NCBI RefSeq assembly: GCF_030929605.1
Contig: NZ_JAVFVS010000010.1
Location: forward strand, 124,001-188,000
DNA length: 64,000 nucleotides
Source: Flavobacterium sp. LHD-80
GTDB lineage: Bacteria; Bacteroidota; Bacteroidia; Flavobacteriales; Flavobacteriaceae
Direction: 5' to 3'
The position numbers and the translations under genes were made by a program. Positions 36,401-45,102 of this stretch are shown here, one piece after another. Positions within the stretch are counted from its first letter, which is position 1, and each line of letters begins with the position of its first letter. A model generated the notes under the pieces. That model was not told the origin of the DNA and made no database searches. It saw nothing but the letters and a program-made list of their open reading frames with translations.

Positions 36401-39400
36401 GATGTTTCAAATATCGTAAAAGTAAGCGGACAATTTGTGGCTTCTCAAGGATGTTCAAATGCTGGAACTTATACCAATACTTGGACTGTAAAAGATGCAT
36501 GCGGTAATACCTCTGAAACTTTCACTCAGGTGATCACAATTCAGGATACTACTGCTCCAACTTGGACTACACAAACTGCTTCTTTAAACAAAACTATCGA
36601 ATGTAGCAATCAAGAAGCTTTGGCATCGGCGCAAGCCTTATTCCCTGTAGCTTCAGATTTATGTGATACTGATGTTTCAAACATTGTAAAAGTGAGCGGA
36701 CAGTTTGTAGCTTCTGAAGGATGTTCAAATGCTGGAACTTATACCAATACTTGGACTGTAAAAGATGCTTGTGGAAATACTTCTCAAACATTTACTCAGA
36801 TAATTACAATTCAAGATACTACTGCTCCAACTTGGACTACGCAAACTGCTTCTTTAAACAAAACTATTGAATGCAGTGACGAGCAAGCTTTGGCATCGGC
36901 GCAAGCCTTATTCCCTGTAGCAACAGATTTATGCGATACTGATCTTAAAAATATAGTAAAAGTAAGCGGACAATTTGTAGCTTCTGAAGGATGTTCAAAT
37001 GCTGGAACTTACACCAATACTTGGACAGTAAAAGACGATTGTGGTAATACTTCTGATACTTTCACGCAAGTGATAACTATTCAAGATACTACTGCTCCGG
37101 TATTTAGTGGAGAACTTCCAACAGATATCACAGTTTCATGCGATGCAGTTCCAGAACCAGCTGATATTCAAGCTTCAGACAATTGTAGTGGAGATCTTCC
37201 AATTGTATTGGCTGAAACTAAAACTGATATTAAAAACGAATGTGGTACTGAATATACTTTGACTCGTAAATGGACAACAAGTGATTGTTCTGGAAATACA
37301 GTTTCATTTACTCAAATTATAACTGTTCGTGACACAACACCACCAACAGGAACAGCTCCAGCAGATGTAGCAAATTTACAAAATGCAGCAGATATTCCAG
37401 CTGGAAGCCCAAGCGACATCACTGATGAAGCTGATAATTGTGGCGGAAATGTAACGGTTACTGTAAGCGATTCTAACAATGGCGCAAATGGATGCGACGG
37501 AAATGCTTATGTATTAACTAGAACTTATACATTAACAGATTGTGCAGGAAACAAAACAGAATTAGTTCAAACATTTACTGTAGACAATCAAGTATCAGTT
37601 TCTGGAGTTCCAACAAACGTAAGCTGTCTTGACGGAACTGATGGTTCAATAGCTGTAACTAGCAGTCCAGGCGCAACAGTTGTTATTACGAATTCTAATA
37701 ATGAAGTAGTTGGAAATACTAATTTGCCAGCTGGAACTTACACTCTTACTGCTACTGCTCCGGTAAATGGCGAAGGTCAAGTTTGTACTGCAACAGCTAC
37801 AGTAACAATTACACAACCTAATTATAAAGTTAAAATATCTGGACAAATTATTAATGTAGACACTAACACTCCAATTGCTAATGTTCCTGTTACATTAATT
37901 CCGCAAGGTTCAACACCTGGCCCAACTTTAATAAGAATTACAAATGCTAATGGTGAATATACTTTTGCAGGTATGGTAGCTGGAAGCTATTTGGTTCAAG
38001 TTCAAGATGCCAACTTAAACAGTGCATATCAATTATATCCTGTTGATTCAAGTTTGTTCTTTACAACGCTTGAAGAATGTAAATTCCAAGTTCATGACTT
38101 CTTATATGGAAAATCAGATCTTCCAGTTTTAGGAGATTATGTTTGGTACGATGTGAACAGCAACGGAATTCAGGACGAATGGTATGATGCTAATAATGAT
38201 GGAGTTGTAACTAAAAACATTCCAGACAGCAATGGCGCTATTGACTACAGTTTATGGGAATGGCTTGACTTTAATGGAGACGGAAGCTTTGTGGGACCTC
38301 AAAATGCTGGTGAACTTAATGCCGGCGGATTTGGAAATGCTCTAAGCTCAAATATTTTCATTGATGGTCCAAATGGATATCACGATGATGTAATTATCGG
38401 AATTCAAGGATACTGGAGAAACAGACCAGAAAGTCCAAATCCATTTGGTGAATACACCGTGAAATTTGTACGAGATGCAAACTTAGATGCTGTTGGTGCT
38501 GCTTTAGGAGCTACCGGATTAGTTAAAGTATTGCCATCTTCATCATCAAATGTAGACAGAAAAATCAAATCAAAAACTGGAAAATCACAATTGCATACTG
38601 TTTGTACAACAACCAGTGCCGATGGCTACGTTGTAAATGTAACTCCAGAAGATTTGGTTCATTTAGATGTTGACTTTGGAGTAAGTTGTAAAGAATACCT
38701 AGACATTGTTGCTAATGATGACAATGGAGGTCCATTCCCAGGGGTTAATACTACGACACCAAATGTATTGAACGTATTAACAAATGATACACTTGAAGGT
38801 CAACCGATAACAGCTTCAGATGTTGTTATCACAACCGTAACTCCAAACGAGTTCTTACAATTGAATCCTGATGGTTCAGTAGATATTTTGCCAAATGCAC
38901 CTGCTGGTACTTTAACATTAGTATATCAAATTTGTGAAGCTGATCAAACTTCAAATTGTGATACTGCAACTGTAACTATTACAATTGAAGCTCCTGTAAT
39001 GACAGTAACTGCAACATCAATTTGTGTGAACGATGTTCCATATCTTGATTATTCAGCAACAGCTGTAAACTTTACACCTGTAAATGGCGTAACTATTACA
39101 TGGGCAGACAGCAATAACAATGTGGTGACTACAATGACCAACTTACCGCTAAGTGGCCGAGTGCTATGGCCTGGAGCTGTAGTTGATCAAGCTGGAAACG
39201 GTATTGACTGGCCAGGATGGGTTTTCCAAGATAATAAATGGATTCAGGCTCCAGACGGATTTGAAAAACTTCGTCCAACTGCTACCGTTACGATCTCTGT
39301 TAACCCAAGTGAAACGATCGTTGTAAATTACCCACCAGCTGATCCTTATTGTATCGCAAGACCAACATTTGCAATTGTTGCTAATGATGATACTACAAGC

Positions 39401-40570
39401 GCGCCGGGAGTGACAGGAGCAACTAATGTGATAAATGTTTATACTAATGATACTCTAAATGGAAGCCCTGTAGTTCCATCAGATGTCACACTTACAGTTG
39501 TAACACCTGATCCAACTGGAGCTTTAATACTAAATCCTGATGGATCAATAGATGTAAAAGTTGGTACAACCGGAGGCACCTACACATTGACTTATCAAAT
39601 TTGCGAAAATGCCGATTTTGGAAACTGTGATACAGCAATTGTAACTGTTACAGTAGTTGATCCTGCTCCACCACCACCAGTATTAGCAAATGATGATACT
39701 TACAACAATGTTGGATGCAACACATTTGGATCAATTAGAAACGTATTAAGCAACGACTTAATAGGCAATGTTCCAGCAACAATACAATTAGTAAACTTTA
39801 CTTTACTAGCTTCAACTAATGGTCAGGTGACTAATCCTAATATCACTATTGAAGCAGATGGAAACGTAAAAATATTAAGCACAACACCTGCTGGAACGTA
39901 TACATACACGTATCAAATTTGTGAAAAATTAAATCCAAACAATTGTGATACAGGTACAATTACGATAACAGTTGTTCCAAATGGAGTTATCAATTTAAGC
40001 AGTTCAGCATGTAATGATGACACAACTTTGATTGACTTACTTGCACTGCTTCCAGCAGAAACACCAAGAAATGGAACTTGGGTTGATACAAACAACACGC
40101 GTGCATTACAAGGTGGTATTTTAAATGCCTTTGGTTTAGCTCTTGGCAACTATGTATTTGAATATAAAATTGCCGATCAAAACTGCCCACGAAGCGTATT
40201 GCTTACTATGGAAATCAATGATGATTGTAAAGTATTGCCTTGTGAAAATATAGTAGTTCACAATGCATTCTCTCCAAACGGAGACGGCATAAATGATGTA
40301 TTTGTAATTGATGGTATTGGCGACTTGACCTGTTACCCAGGAAACACAGTCGAGATCTATAATCGTTGGGGAATATTAGTCTTTGAAACCACTGACTATA
40401 ACAACACAACGAATGCGTTTGATGGAACTTCGAGAGGAAGAACTACTGTTAATAAATCTGAAGGATTACCAACAGGAACTTATTTCTACATAGTTACTTA
40501 CAAATCTCTAGACGGAAATAATGTAATTCAATATAACAAAAAAGACGGATACCTATATCTTTCAAAATAA
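30452..40570 (+). CDS. Giant SprB-type surface adhesin with VWA head and type B T9SS signal
   Basis: The 3372-residue protein starts at the ATG at 30452, which gives a good signal peptide (1-32); an upstream TTG is less likely. A von Willebrand A domain (about 67-270) has the metal site DVSGSMG (Asp74, Ser76, Ser78) and LLTDGVPN. About 19 SprB repeats follow (380-1860), then three 90-residue Cys-containing repeats with DTTAPTWTTQTAS, an SdrD-like segment GDYVWYDVNSNGIQD near 2560, and cadherin-like NVLTNDTL units. The end (3260-3372; AFSPNGDGINDVF and EIYNRWG) is the gliding-motility C-terminal domain, a type B T9SS sorting signal. It should be exported to the cell surface with the SprF-like protein downstream. 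Confidence 0.93.
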   Translation: MKKTLHLIHLIKKACIPFCMLLFLFSSSIGFAQTITPTKTVTVAPGVCGALDVELKIQGSNPVTRPLEVVLVIDVSGSMGDGNGKKPLAYAQDAAIDFINKMFLPANNPTGKNRVGIVTYSSTASIRRYLTNSSGQADLISVINGLSANGNTNIQDGLTKARSILLDPDPAKGATFDCATARSVVLLTDGVPNRTGTNGDGCNGSCSPAIITAANNIKSVTVSGTNYSNQIFSVGLFGAISGTEQSNAETILNDVQSGGSFFTESGADLTGIYNQIFTQLSWVAKAISGTPFEKETIGANFTIGSVTVTKGTTTITGQEIAWNIDFLNVETITLKYRLTPKPNTCGSQQVSSSKLYFQNALCANTTQDIVSPMTDVPCPIITVASKTNVKCYGGTTGSITLNNPTGGQGPYTYKWKKNNVDYATTQNISNLTAGTYTVSATDNNNCATGILTIEITQPAGALALGISSKTDALCYNASTGSVTAGAVTNSVGTVTYSWKNTSNVVVGTTASVSNLPTGIYTVTVTDECSNQSNSVTIGQPSAALTLGDSSKTDAACFGASTGSVTAGAVTNSVGTVTYSWKNASDVVVGTTASVSNLPAGTYTLTVTDSCSSKSNSVTIGQPLAALALGASTKTDVLCYGASTGSVTAGTVSNSVGTVTYSWKNASDVVVGTTASVSNLPAGTYTLTVTDSCSSKTDTVTIVQPNAALALGTSSKTDASCYGTSTGSVTAGTVSNSVGTVTYSWKNASNVVVGTTASVSNLPAGTYTLTVTDSCSSKTDTVTIGQPTAALVASIDTKTNVDCKGNATGSATASATGGTEAYSYSWNTNPVQTTATAINLTAGTYTVTVTDQKGCTDTEQITINEPQLVLTCSVVQNKPVTANGLSNGEATVTPLGGNGGYTYAWDNGETTAKATGLNAGTHTVTVTDSKGCKTTCTVLITQPDVLSCSVVQNDPAKCYGDSNGKATVTPVGGNGDYTYAWDNGETTAQATGLNAGTHTVTVTDKLGYKTTCTVTIGQPQAALTCSVVQNKPVTANGLSNGEATVTPLGGNGGYTYAWDNGETTAQATGLNAGTHTVTVTDSKGCKTTCTVLITQPDVLSCSVVQNDPAKCYGDSNGKATVTPVGGNGDYTYAWDNGETTAQATGLNAGTHTVTVTDKLGYKTTCTVLIGQPQAALTCSVVQNKPVTANGLSNGEATVTPLGGNGGYTYAWDNGETTAQATGLNAGTHTVTVTDSKGCKTTCTVLITQPDVLSCSVVQNDPAKCYGDSNGKATVTPVGGNGDYTYAWDNGETTAQATGLTAGTHTVTVTDKLGYKTTCTVLIGQPQAALTCSVVQNKPVTANGLSNGEATVTPLGGNGGYTYAWDNGETTAQATGLNAGTHTVTVTDSKGCKTTCTVLITQPDVLSCSVVQNDPAKCYGDSNGKATVTPVGGNGDYTYAWDNGETTAQATGLNAGTHTVTVTDKLGYKTTCTVLIGQPQAALTCSVVQNKAVTANGLSNGEATVTPLGGNGGYTYLWDNGETTQKAVGLNAGLHSVTVTDSKGCTTTCTVTISEPNVLSCSITQDDPAKCYGDSNGKATVVAIGGNGDYTYLWDNGETTAQATGLTAGTHTVTVTDKLGYKTTCTVTIGQPQAALTCSVIQNKPVTANGLSNGEATVTPLGGNGGYTYLWDNGETTQKAVGLNAGLHSVTVTDSKGCKTTCTVTITQPDVLSCSVVQNDPAKCFGDSNGKATVTPVGGNGDYTYLWDNGETTAQATGLNAGTHTVTVTDKLGYKTTCTVTIGQPQAPLSATKSQINPGCGGAATGSATVVASGGTAPYTYSWNTNPVQTTATASNLAAGNYTVIITDAKGCKHSESFEIIDGDSILPVIDPLPATSTINCPAEPVFAQATASDLNGTISSLTYVDSVTQGNCAGAYTKTRTWTAKDACGNVSLPVSQTIIVQDITAPTWTTQTASLNKTIECSDAQALATAQALFPTATDACDTDVSNIVKVSGQFVASQGCSNAGTYTNTWTVKDACGNTSETFTQVITIQDTTAPTWTTQTASLNKTIECSNQEALASAQALFPVASDLCDTDVSNIVKVSGQFVASEGCSNAGTYTNTWTVKDACGNTSQTFTQIITIQDTTAPTWTTQTASLNKTIECSDEQALASAQALFPVATDLCDTDLKNIVKVSGQFVASEGCSNAGTYTNTWTVKDDCGNTSDTFTQVITIQDTTAPVFSGELPTDITVSCDAVPEPADIQASDNCSGDLPIVLAETKTDIKNECGTEYTLTRKWTTSDCSGNTVSFTQIITVRDTTPPTGTAPADVANLQNAADIPAGSPSDITDEADNCGGNVTVTVSDSNNGANGCDGNAYVLTRTYTLTDCAGNKTELVQTFTVDNQVSVSGVPTNVSCLDGTDGSIAVTSSPGATVVITNSNNEVVGNTNLPAGTYTLTATAPVNGEGQVCTATATVTITQPNYKVKISGQIINVDTNTPIANVPVTLIPQGSTPGPTLIRITNANGEYTFAGMVAGSYLVQVQDANLNSAYQLYPVDSSLFFTTLEECKFQVHDFLYGKSDLPVLGDYVWYDVNSNGIQDEWYDANNDGVVTKNIPDSNGAIDYSLWEWLDFNGDGSFVGPQNAGELNAGGFGNALSSNIFIDGPNGYHDDVIIGIQGYWRNRPESPNPFGEYTVKFVRDANLDAVGAALGATGLVKVLPSSSSNVDRKIKSKTGKSQLHTVCTTTSADGYVVNVTPEDLVHLDVDFGVSCKEYLDIVANDDNGGPFPGVNTTTPNVLNVLTNDTLEGQPITASDVVITTVTPNEFLQLNPDGSVDILPNAPAGTLTLVYQICEADQTSNCDTATVTITIEAPVMTVTATSICVNDVPYLDYSATAVNFTPVNGVTITWADSNNNVVTTMTNLPLSGRVLWPGAVVDQAGNGIDWPGWVFQDNKWIQAPDGFEKLRPTATVTISVNPSETIVVNYPPADPYCIARPTFAIVANDDTTSAPGVTGATNVINVYTNDTLNGSPVVPSDVTLTVVTPDPTGALILNPDGSIDVKVGTTGGTYTLTYQICENADFGNCDTAIVTVTVVDPAPPPPVLANDDTYNNVGCNTFGSIRNVLSNDLIGNVPATIQLVNFTLLASTNGQVTNPNITIEADGNVKILSTTPAGTYTYTYQICEKLNPNNCDTGTITITVVPNGVINLSSSACNDDTTLIDLLALLPAETPRNGTWVDTNNTRALQGGILNAFGLALGNYVFEYKIADQNCPRSVLLTMEINDDCKVLPCENIVVHNAFSPNGDGINDVFVIDGIGDLTCYPGNTVEIYNRWGILVFETTDYNNTTNAFDGTSRGRTTVNKSEGLPTGTYFYIVTYKSLDGNNVIQYNKKDGYLYLSK
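31832..32815 (+). repeat. Four tandem 246-bp SprB repeat units
   Basis: The coding sequence repeats every 246 bp exactly (82 codons), with SYSWKNASNVVVGTTASVSN in each unit. Differences are mostly at third positions. Confidence 0.9.
33055..35808 (+). repeat. Six tandem 459-bp units, each two SprB repeats
   Basis: The same point recurs at 33071, 33530, 33989, 34448, 34907 and 35366, always 459 bp apart (153 codons). The third and fourth units are almost identical in DNA, whereas the last two have drifted (LWDNGETTQKAVGLNAG variant). Confidence 0.93.
36281..37090 (+). repeat. Three tandem 270-bp units in the adhesin
   Basis: The 90-codon unit begins APTWTTQTASLNKTIECS and recurs at 36281, 36551 and 36821. 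Each unit has four conserved Cys (IECS, DLCDTD, EGCSN, DACGNT), compatible with disulfide-stabilised Ig-like domains. Confidence 0.9.
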
Positions 40571-40584
40571 ACCCAAGCTGCAAA

Positions 40585-40610
40585 GGCTGATATAAAATAC
40601 TATATCAGCC
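40585..40610 (+). promoter_or_regulatory. Intercistronic hairpin between adhesin and sprF-like gene
   Basis: GGCTGATATA and TATATCAGCC form a perfect 10-bp stem with a 6-base loop, 15 bp after the adhesin stop. No T-run follows, so it is more likely an mRNA processing or stabilising element than a full terminator. Confidence 0.5.
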
Positions 40611-40721
40611 TGATACAGCTGAGAACATTAAAAATCCGGGAATTGAAAGAATAATATCATGGATTTTTTTAGGGGATTTCATTAATAATCAATAGTAAAA
40701 TTGAAATAATAAATATCTACT

Positions 40722-41639
40722 ATGAGAACAAAATTATTTTACTTCGTCATTCTGTTGGTAACTATTGCAGGTCACGCGCAGCAAGATGCTCAATATACGC
40801 AATACATGTACAACACAATAAACATAAATCCTGCCTATGCAGGTTCTCGTGGAGCCTTAAGCATTTTTGGTTTGTACCGTACACAATGGGTTGGTTTGGA
40901 TGGTGCTCCTGAAACAAGCAGTTTCTCAGTAAACACTCCAATAAATAACAGCAATCTTGGAATTGGAGCTTCGCTCGTTAATGATAAAATTGGGCCAACA
41001 AATGAAAATACCATTTCTGCTGATATTTCGTACACTGTGCAGACCTCAGCAAATTGGAAACTTTCATTTGGTATCAAGGGAACAGCTAATATATTCAATT
41101 TGGATGTAAGCAAACTGAATCCTGATATTTCAGGGGATCCTCAATTTCAGGATTTAGATAACAAATTTACTCCTAATGTAGGAGCTGGAGTTTATTGGCA
41201 CTCAGATAAAGCTTATATTGGTTTGTCTGTCCCAAATTTCATCGAAACAAATCGTTACGATGATAATGATATTGCCATTGTCAAAGACAAAATAAATTAC
41301 TACTTAATGGCAGGTTATGTATTTGATCTTGATAAATACCAATACATCAAATTCAAACCTGCTGTACTTACAAAAATGGTTGAAGGCGCGCCTCTTCAAG
41401 TTGATCTTTCTGCAAACTTTATGTTCTATGACAAATTCGTCGTTGGTGTTGCTTATAGATGGAGTGCTTCCTTAAGTGCTATGGTTGGGTTCCAAATCAC
41501 AGATGGTCTTTATTTAGGTTATGGTTACGATCGTGAAACTACAAACCTGAATAATTATAATTCAGGATCACATGAGATATTCCTGCGTTATGAATTCTTT
41601 ACTAAAAATGGTAAAATTACAACTCCTCGTTTCTTCTAA
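40722..41639 (+). CDS. PorP/SprF family T9SS outer-membrane protein
   Basis: The 305-residue protein has a signal peptide ending at GHAQ (about 20). The mature start QDAQYTQYMYNTININPAY and the next segment SIFGLYRTQWVGLDGAPET are hallmarks of PorP/SprF proteins. The rest forms a barrel of about 14 strands. SprF-like proteins are needed for secretion or surface placement of their neighbouring type B adhesin, so this one should serve the giant protein upstream. It lies 11 bp before the OmpA gene. Confidence 0.94.
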   Translation: MRTKLFYFVILLVTIAGHAQQDAQYTQYMYNTININPAYAGSRGALSIFGLYRTQWVGLDGAPETSSFSVNTPINNSNLGIGASLVNDKIGPTNENTISADISYTVQTSANWKLSFGIKGTANIFNLDVSKLNPDISGDPQFQDLDNKFTPNVGAGVYWHSDKAYIGLSVPNFIETNRYDDNDIAIVKDKINYYLMAGYVFDLDKYQYIKFKPAVLTKMVEGAPLQVDLSANFMFYDKFVVGVAYRWSASLSAMVGFQITDGLYLGYGYDRETTNLNNYNSGSHEIFLRYEFFTKNGKITTPRFF

Positions 41640-41650
41640 AAATAAGTACT

Positions 41651-43591
41651 ATGAAAAATTATATTTTCCTTTGCCTAACATTTGTAAGCGTTTTTTCATT
41701 GGACAGTTATTCACAGCAGTCAAAACTGAATTCTGGTGATAAAAAGTACAATAATTACGCTTATGTTGATGCAATAAAGACGTATGAAAGAGTAGCAGAT
41801 AAAGGATATAAGTCTGAAGAAATGTTCAAGAAACTTGGTAATTCTTATTACTTTAATTCAGATTTTGACGGAGCTGCTAAGTGGTATGGCGAGTTATTTG
41901 CAATGAATTCAAATGTCGAGCCCGAATATTACTATAGATATGCACAGTCTCTAAAATCAATTGGAGAAACGACCAAAGCAAATAAAGTTCTAGATGAATT
42001 TGATGCCAAAAACAAAAACGACAACAGAGCAAAATTATATAAAGAAGATGTAAACTATCTCGATCAGATCAAAGCAAATTCAGGCCGATATAAAATCGAA
42101 AATGCCGGAATCAATAGCAAATATTCTGATTATGGATCTTTCGTTTACAACAACAAATTATACTTTGCTTCGGCTAGAGATACTGGAAATTTTTCGCAGA
42201 GAAAACACAAATGGACCGGTGAATATTTTACTAACATTTATGACGCCGATGTTGATCCTGCAACCTACAGTGCTGGCAAAGTCAACAAGTTCAAAAATGC
42301 TTTAAACAGCAAGTTCAACGAAGCAACTCCTGTTTTTACTAAAGACGGAAAAACAGCATACTTTACAAGAAACAATTATGTAGACGGCAAAAAAGGAAAA
42401 GATGCCAATAAAGTTACTTTAGTAAAACTTTATAAAGCTTCAATTGACAGCAAGGGACAATGGGCAAATATTACCCCACTGTCATTTACAAGCGACAACT
42501 ACAGCACGGCGCATCCGGCACTTAGTCCTGATGGAAAAACACTGTATTTCGCGTCTGATATGCCAGGAACTGTTGGTCAGTCTGATATTTATAAAGTAGC
42601 TATAAATGGAGATGGAAGCTATGGAACTCCCGAGAATTTAGGAAAAAGCATTAATACAGAAGGAAAAGAAACATTCCCGTTTGTTACAGACGACAATGAA
42701 ATTTATTTTGCCTCTGATGGTCATCCCGGGCTGGGCGGATTAGATGTTTTTGTTGGTGATATTGACAGTGACGGAACGGTCAGCAATATTCAGAATGTAG
42801 GTGCAGACGTCAATTCTCCAAAAGATGATTTTGCCTACTTTATTGATCCTGTCAGCAGGCTTGGTTATTTTAGTTCCAATAAAGATGGCGGAGAAGGTTC
42901 TGATGATATCTATAAATTCCTAGAAACAAGAAGACTAAAATGTATTCAAGAACTAAGCGGTTTGATAACCGATGTTGAAACAAAAGAAATCTTGCCTGGA
43001 GCAAAAGTTACTTTATACGAAAATCAAGTCATAAAAGCGACCACAACAGCAGACGCCACAGGATTATATAAACTTCCTGTTGAATGTAAAAAAACGTACA
43101 ACGTTCGTGCTGAAAAACTGGATTACGACACTAAAGAAGTCAGCGTAACAATAGACAAAGTAAGCGGAAAAACCGACTTGCCAATTGCTTTAAACAAACG
43201 CATGTGCCGTGTAACCGTTGGTGATGATTTAGGAAAATGCTTCGGCATCAAAATGATTTATTTCGATTTAGATAAATCAAACATCAGACCTGAAGCAGCG
43301 CTAGATTTAGAAAAAATACTTGCTGTATTAAATGATTATCCTGCAATGAAACTTGATATTCGCTCACATACAGACAGCCGTGCAACGCACCAATATAATG
43401 AAGCCTTGTCTGATAGAAGAGCCAAATCTACAATTCAGTGGTTGATTAAAAATGGCATCAAAGCCGATCGCTTAACCGGAAAAGGATATGGTGAAACACA
43501 GCTTGTCAACAAATGTTCAGACGGAGTTCCTTGTACTGAAGAAGAACATCAAATGAACAGACGAAGCGAGTTTATCATTACAGCACTTTAG
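41651..43591 (+). CDS. TPR-PD40-OmpA envelope protein
   Basis: The 646-residue protein has a signal peptide (1-21), TPR-like helices (about 25-115), a PD40/WD40-like propeller (about 140-420; AHPALSPDGKTLYFASD and GGLDVFV), a carboxypeptidase-regulatory-like domain (430-513) and a C-terminal OmpA domain (529-646; IYFDLDKSNIRPEA, DIRSHTDSRA, NRRSEFII). The OmpA part should bind peptidoglycan in the periplasm and tether the SprF-like barrel or adhesin. The same architecture follows sprF-like genes elsewhere in Flavobacterium and resembles PorE-type T9SS proteins. It is the last gene of the operon. Confidence 0.93.
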   Translation: MKNYIFLCLTFVSVFSLDSYSQQSKLNSGDKKYNNYAYVDAIKTYERVADKGYKSEEMFKKLGNSYYFNSDFDGAAKWYGELFAMNSNVEPEYYYRYAQSLKSIGETTKANKVLDEFDAKNKNDNRAKLYKEDVNYLDQIKANSGRYKIENAGINSKYSDYGSFVYNNKLYFASARDTGNFSQRKHKWTGEYFTNIYDADVDPATYSAGKVNKFKNALNSKFNEATPVFTKDGKTAYFTRNNYVDGKKGKDANKVTLVKLYKASIDSKGQWANITPLSFTSDNYSTAHPALSPDGKTLYFASDMPGTVGQSDIYKVAINGDGSYGTPENLGKSINTEGKETFPFVTDDNEIYFASDGHPGLGGLDVFVGDIDSDGTVSNIQNVGADVNSPKDDFAYFIDPVSRLGYFSSNKDGGEGSDDIYKFLETRRLKCIQELSGLITDVETKEILPGAKVTLYENQVIKATTTADATGLYKLPVECKKTYNVRAEKLDYDTKEVSVTIDKVSGKTDLPIALNKRMCRVTVGDDLGKCFGIKMIYFDLDKSNIRPEAALDLEKILAVLNDYPAMKLDIRSHTDSRATHQYNEALSDRRAKSTIQWLIKNGIKADRLTGKGYGETQLVNKCSDGVPCTEEEHQMNRRSEFIITAL

Positions 43592-43620
43592 TTATTAGTT
43601 TATATTATCTTGTTTTGGAA

Positions 43621-43651
43621 AAAAAAGCTGCCTTTTCAGGCAGCTTTTTTT
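43621..43651. terminator. Terminator of the adhesin operon
   Basis: AAAAAAGCTGCC and GGCAGCTTTTTT form a strong stem with a TTTTCA-like loop, flanked by A- and T-runs. It lies 30 bp after the OmpA stop and could also end the convergent CAP gene transcript. Confidence 0.9.
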
Positions 43652-43726
43652 ACGTATAAAAAAAAATCGTCACAGCTTAAAAAAAACTGCAACGATCACT
43701 AAAAACCAACCAGTTTTTAATTAATG

Positions 43727-44236
43727 TTATATTCTAACAAAAATATTAGTGTAGTATTTTTTACCCGTTCTAGCATCAACTGTTACCGAAATGCCAAAAT
43801 GAGTATAATTCCCTTCAATGTTTTCTTTATGTCCTGGACTATCTAACCAAGCTTTTAATGCCGCTTCAGAAGTCTTATAATTGTAGGCAACATTCTCTCC
43901 TACTTTTTTGGCACCAAGAACTTTTTCAAGATTTTCAGAACGCGCTACAAAATCATTATGATCAACAACATTTTTTTCGATCATATATTTGTTGTGTTCT
44001 TCGCATTTAGCCGAAATATGATTAATTGACTCTAAAGCATTTAGACCAATACTCACACGGTAATCGTTAATCAATTTCATGGTTTCTAATTCTGAATCAT
44101 TGTACGAGTAGTTCGTAATCAGAATCTCAGTTGAAGTACTGTTTTCAGTTCCCTCTGCAGTGTCGGCAGAACATGCGTTCATTGCAAAAATTATTGCAAT
44201 GAACGTCATGATGCGCATTATCTTCTTCATAATCAT
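43727..44236 (-). CDS. CAP-domain (SCP/PR1) lipoprotein
   Basis: The 169-residue protein has a lipoprotein signal with lipobox MNAC (Cys about 22). One CAP domain follows (about 45-169): LETMKLINDYRVSIGL, HISAKCEEHNKYM, VDHNDF, GENVAYN, and WLDSPGHKENIEG. The conserved His/Glu residues of the CAP cleft are present. Bacterial CAP proteins of this YkwD type have no settled function. It is anchored to the membrane facing the periplasm or surface. Confidence 0.87.
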   Translation of the reverse strand: MIMKKIMRIMTFIAIIFAMNACSADTAEGTENSTSTEILITNYSYNDSELETMKLINDYRVSIGLNALESINHISAKCEEHNKYMIEKNVVDHNDFVARSENLEKVLGAKKVGENVAYNYKTSEAALKAWLDSPGHKENIEGNYTHFGISVTVDARTGKKYYTNIFVRI

Positions 44237-44405
44237 ACAGTAGTTTAATGCTTAAAGTAAATGTTGGGGCAAATCCTTTAAATTTTTATATTTGAATAAT
44301 ATTGTTTCTTTTTCTTACACCAAACGTATTCAAATTGTCGGTAAACTACAAAAATAATCGATGAAATACACTATATTTTTATTTTATAAGGTAATTTTCT
44401 TACAA

Positions 44406-45050
44406 CTAAGAAGAAAGTCGCTCAATTTTCCATGAAAAATCAGATTGACTTGTATATCGAATTCTGTCATGCAGTCGGTTAGGTCTTCCTTGCCAAAATT
44501 CTACTTGTAAGGGAGTTACTAAATAACCGCCCCAATTTTCAGGTCGCGGAATTGTTTTTCCTTCAAATTCAGTTTCTAGTTTCTTTAGATTTTCTTCTAA
44601 AAAACTTCTCGACGGAATCACCTCACTTTGGTGCGAAACAATTGCACCAAGCTTGCTTCCATCAGGTCTCGAATCAAAATAGTTATCTGAAATATTTTCA
44701 GAAGTCTTTTGTGCAATTCCCTTTATAATTACTTGACGTTCCATTTCCTGCCAAAAAAACGAAAGGCAAACATTTGGATTCGCTTCAATCGCTTTTCCTT
44801 TTTCCGAATTATAATTGGTGTAAAATATAAATCCTTCCTCAGAGAATTTCTTCAACAAAACAACTCTCGATTTCGGAAAACCATCTAATCCAATTGTAGA
44901 AACGGTCATGGCATTCACTTCTCCGCTTCCGCCAAAATCTTCTACTTCATGAAACCATCTATTAAATAAATTAATTGGATCTTCTGGAATATTGGTTTCC
45001 AATAATTCGCTTTTCTCGTAAGACTTTCTATAATTGCTTAAATCGTTCAT
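44406..45050 (-). CDS. pdxH: Pyridoxamine/pyridoxine 5'-phosphate oxidase
   Basis: The 214-residue protein has all PdxH marks: SRVVLLKKF near 60 for FMN binding, FIFYTNYNSEKG, FFWQEMERQVIIKG, SHQSEVIPSR, PENWGGY and the C-terminal signature FWQGRPNRLHDR. It oxidises pyridoxine or pyridoxamine phosphate to pyridoxal phosphate with FMN and oxygen in the cytoplasm. A repeat-filled gap separates it from rnz upstream. Confidence 0.96.
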   Translation of the reverse strand: MNDLSNYRKSYEKSELLETNIPEDPINLFNRWFHEVEDFGGSGEVNAMTVSTIGLDGFPKSRVVLLKKFSEEGFIFYTNYNSEKGKAIEANPNVCLSFFWQEMERQVIIKGIAQKTSENISDNYFDSRPDGSKLGAIVSHQSEVIPSRSFLEENLKKLETEFEGKTIPRPENWGGYLVTPLQVEFWQGRPNRLHDRIRYTSQSDFSWKIERLSS

Positions 45051-45102
45051 GATTTATTATTTTAGATTGTTGATTTTAGATTTTAGATTTTTTGTTCTGC
45101 TT

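Noticed and set aside
31832-37090. Regular repeats that might be taken for a CRISPR array or satellite
   Set aside because: Periods are 246, 459 and 270 bp, all multiples of three, with one open frame throughout. They are protein domain repeats of the adhesin.
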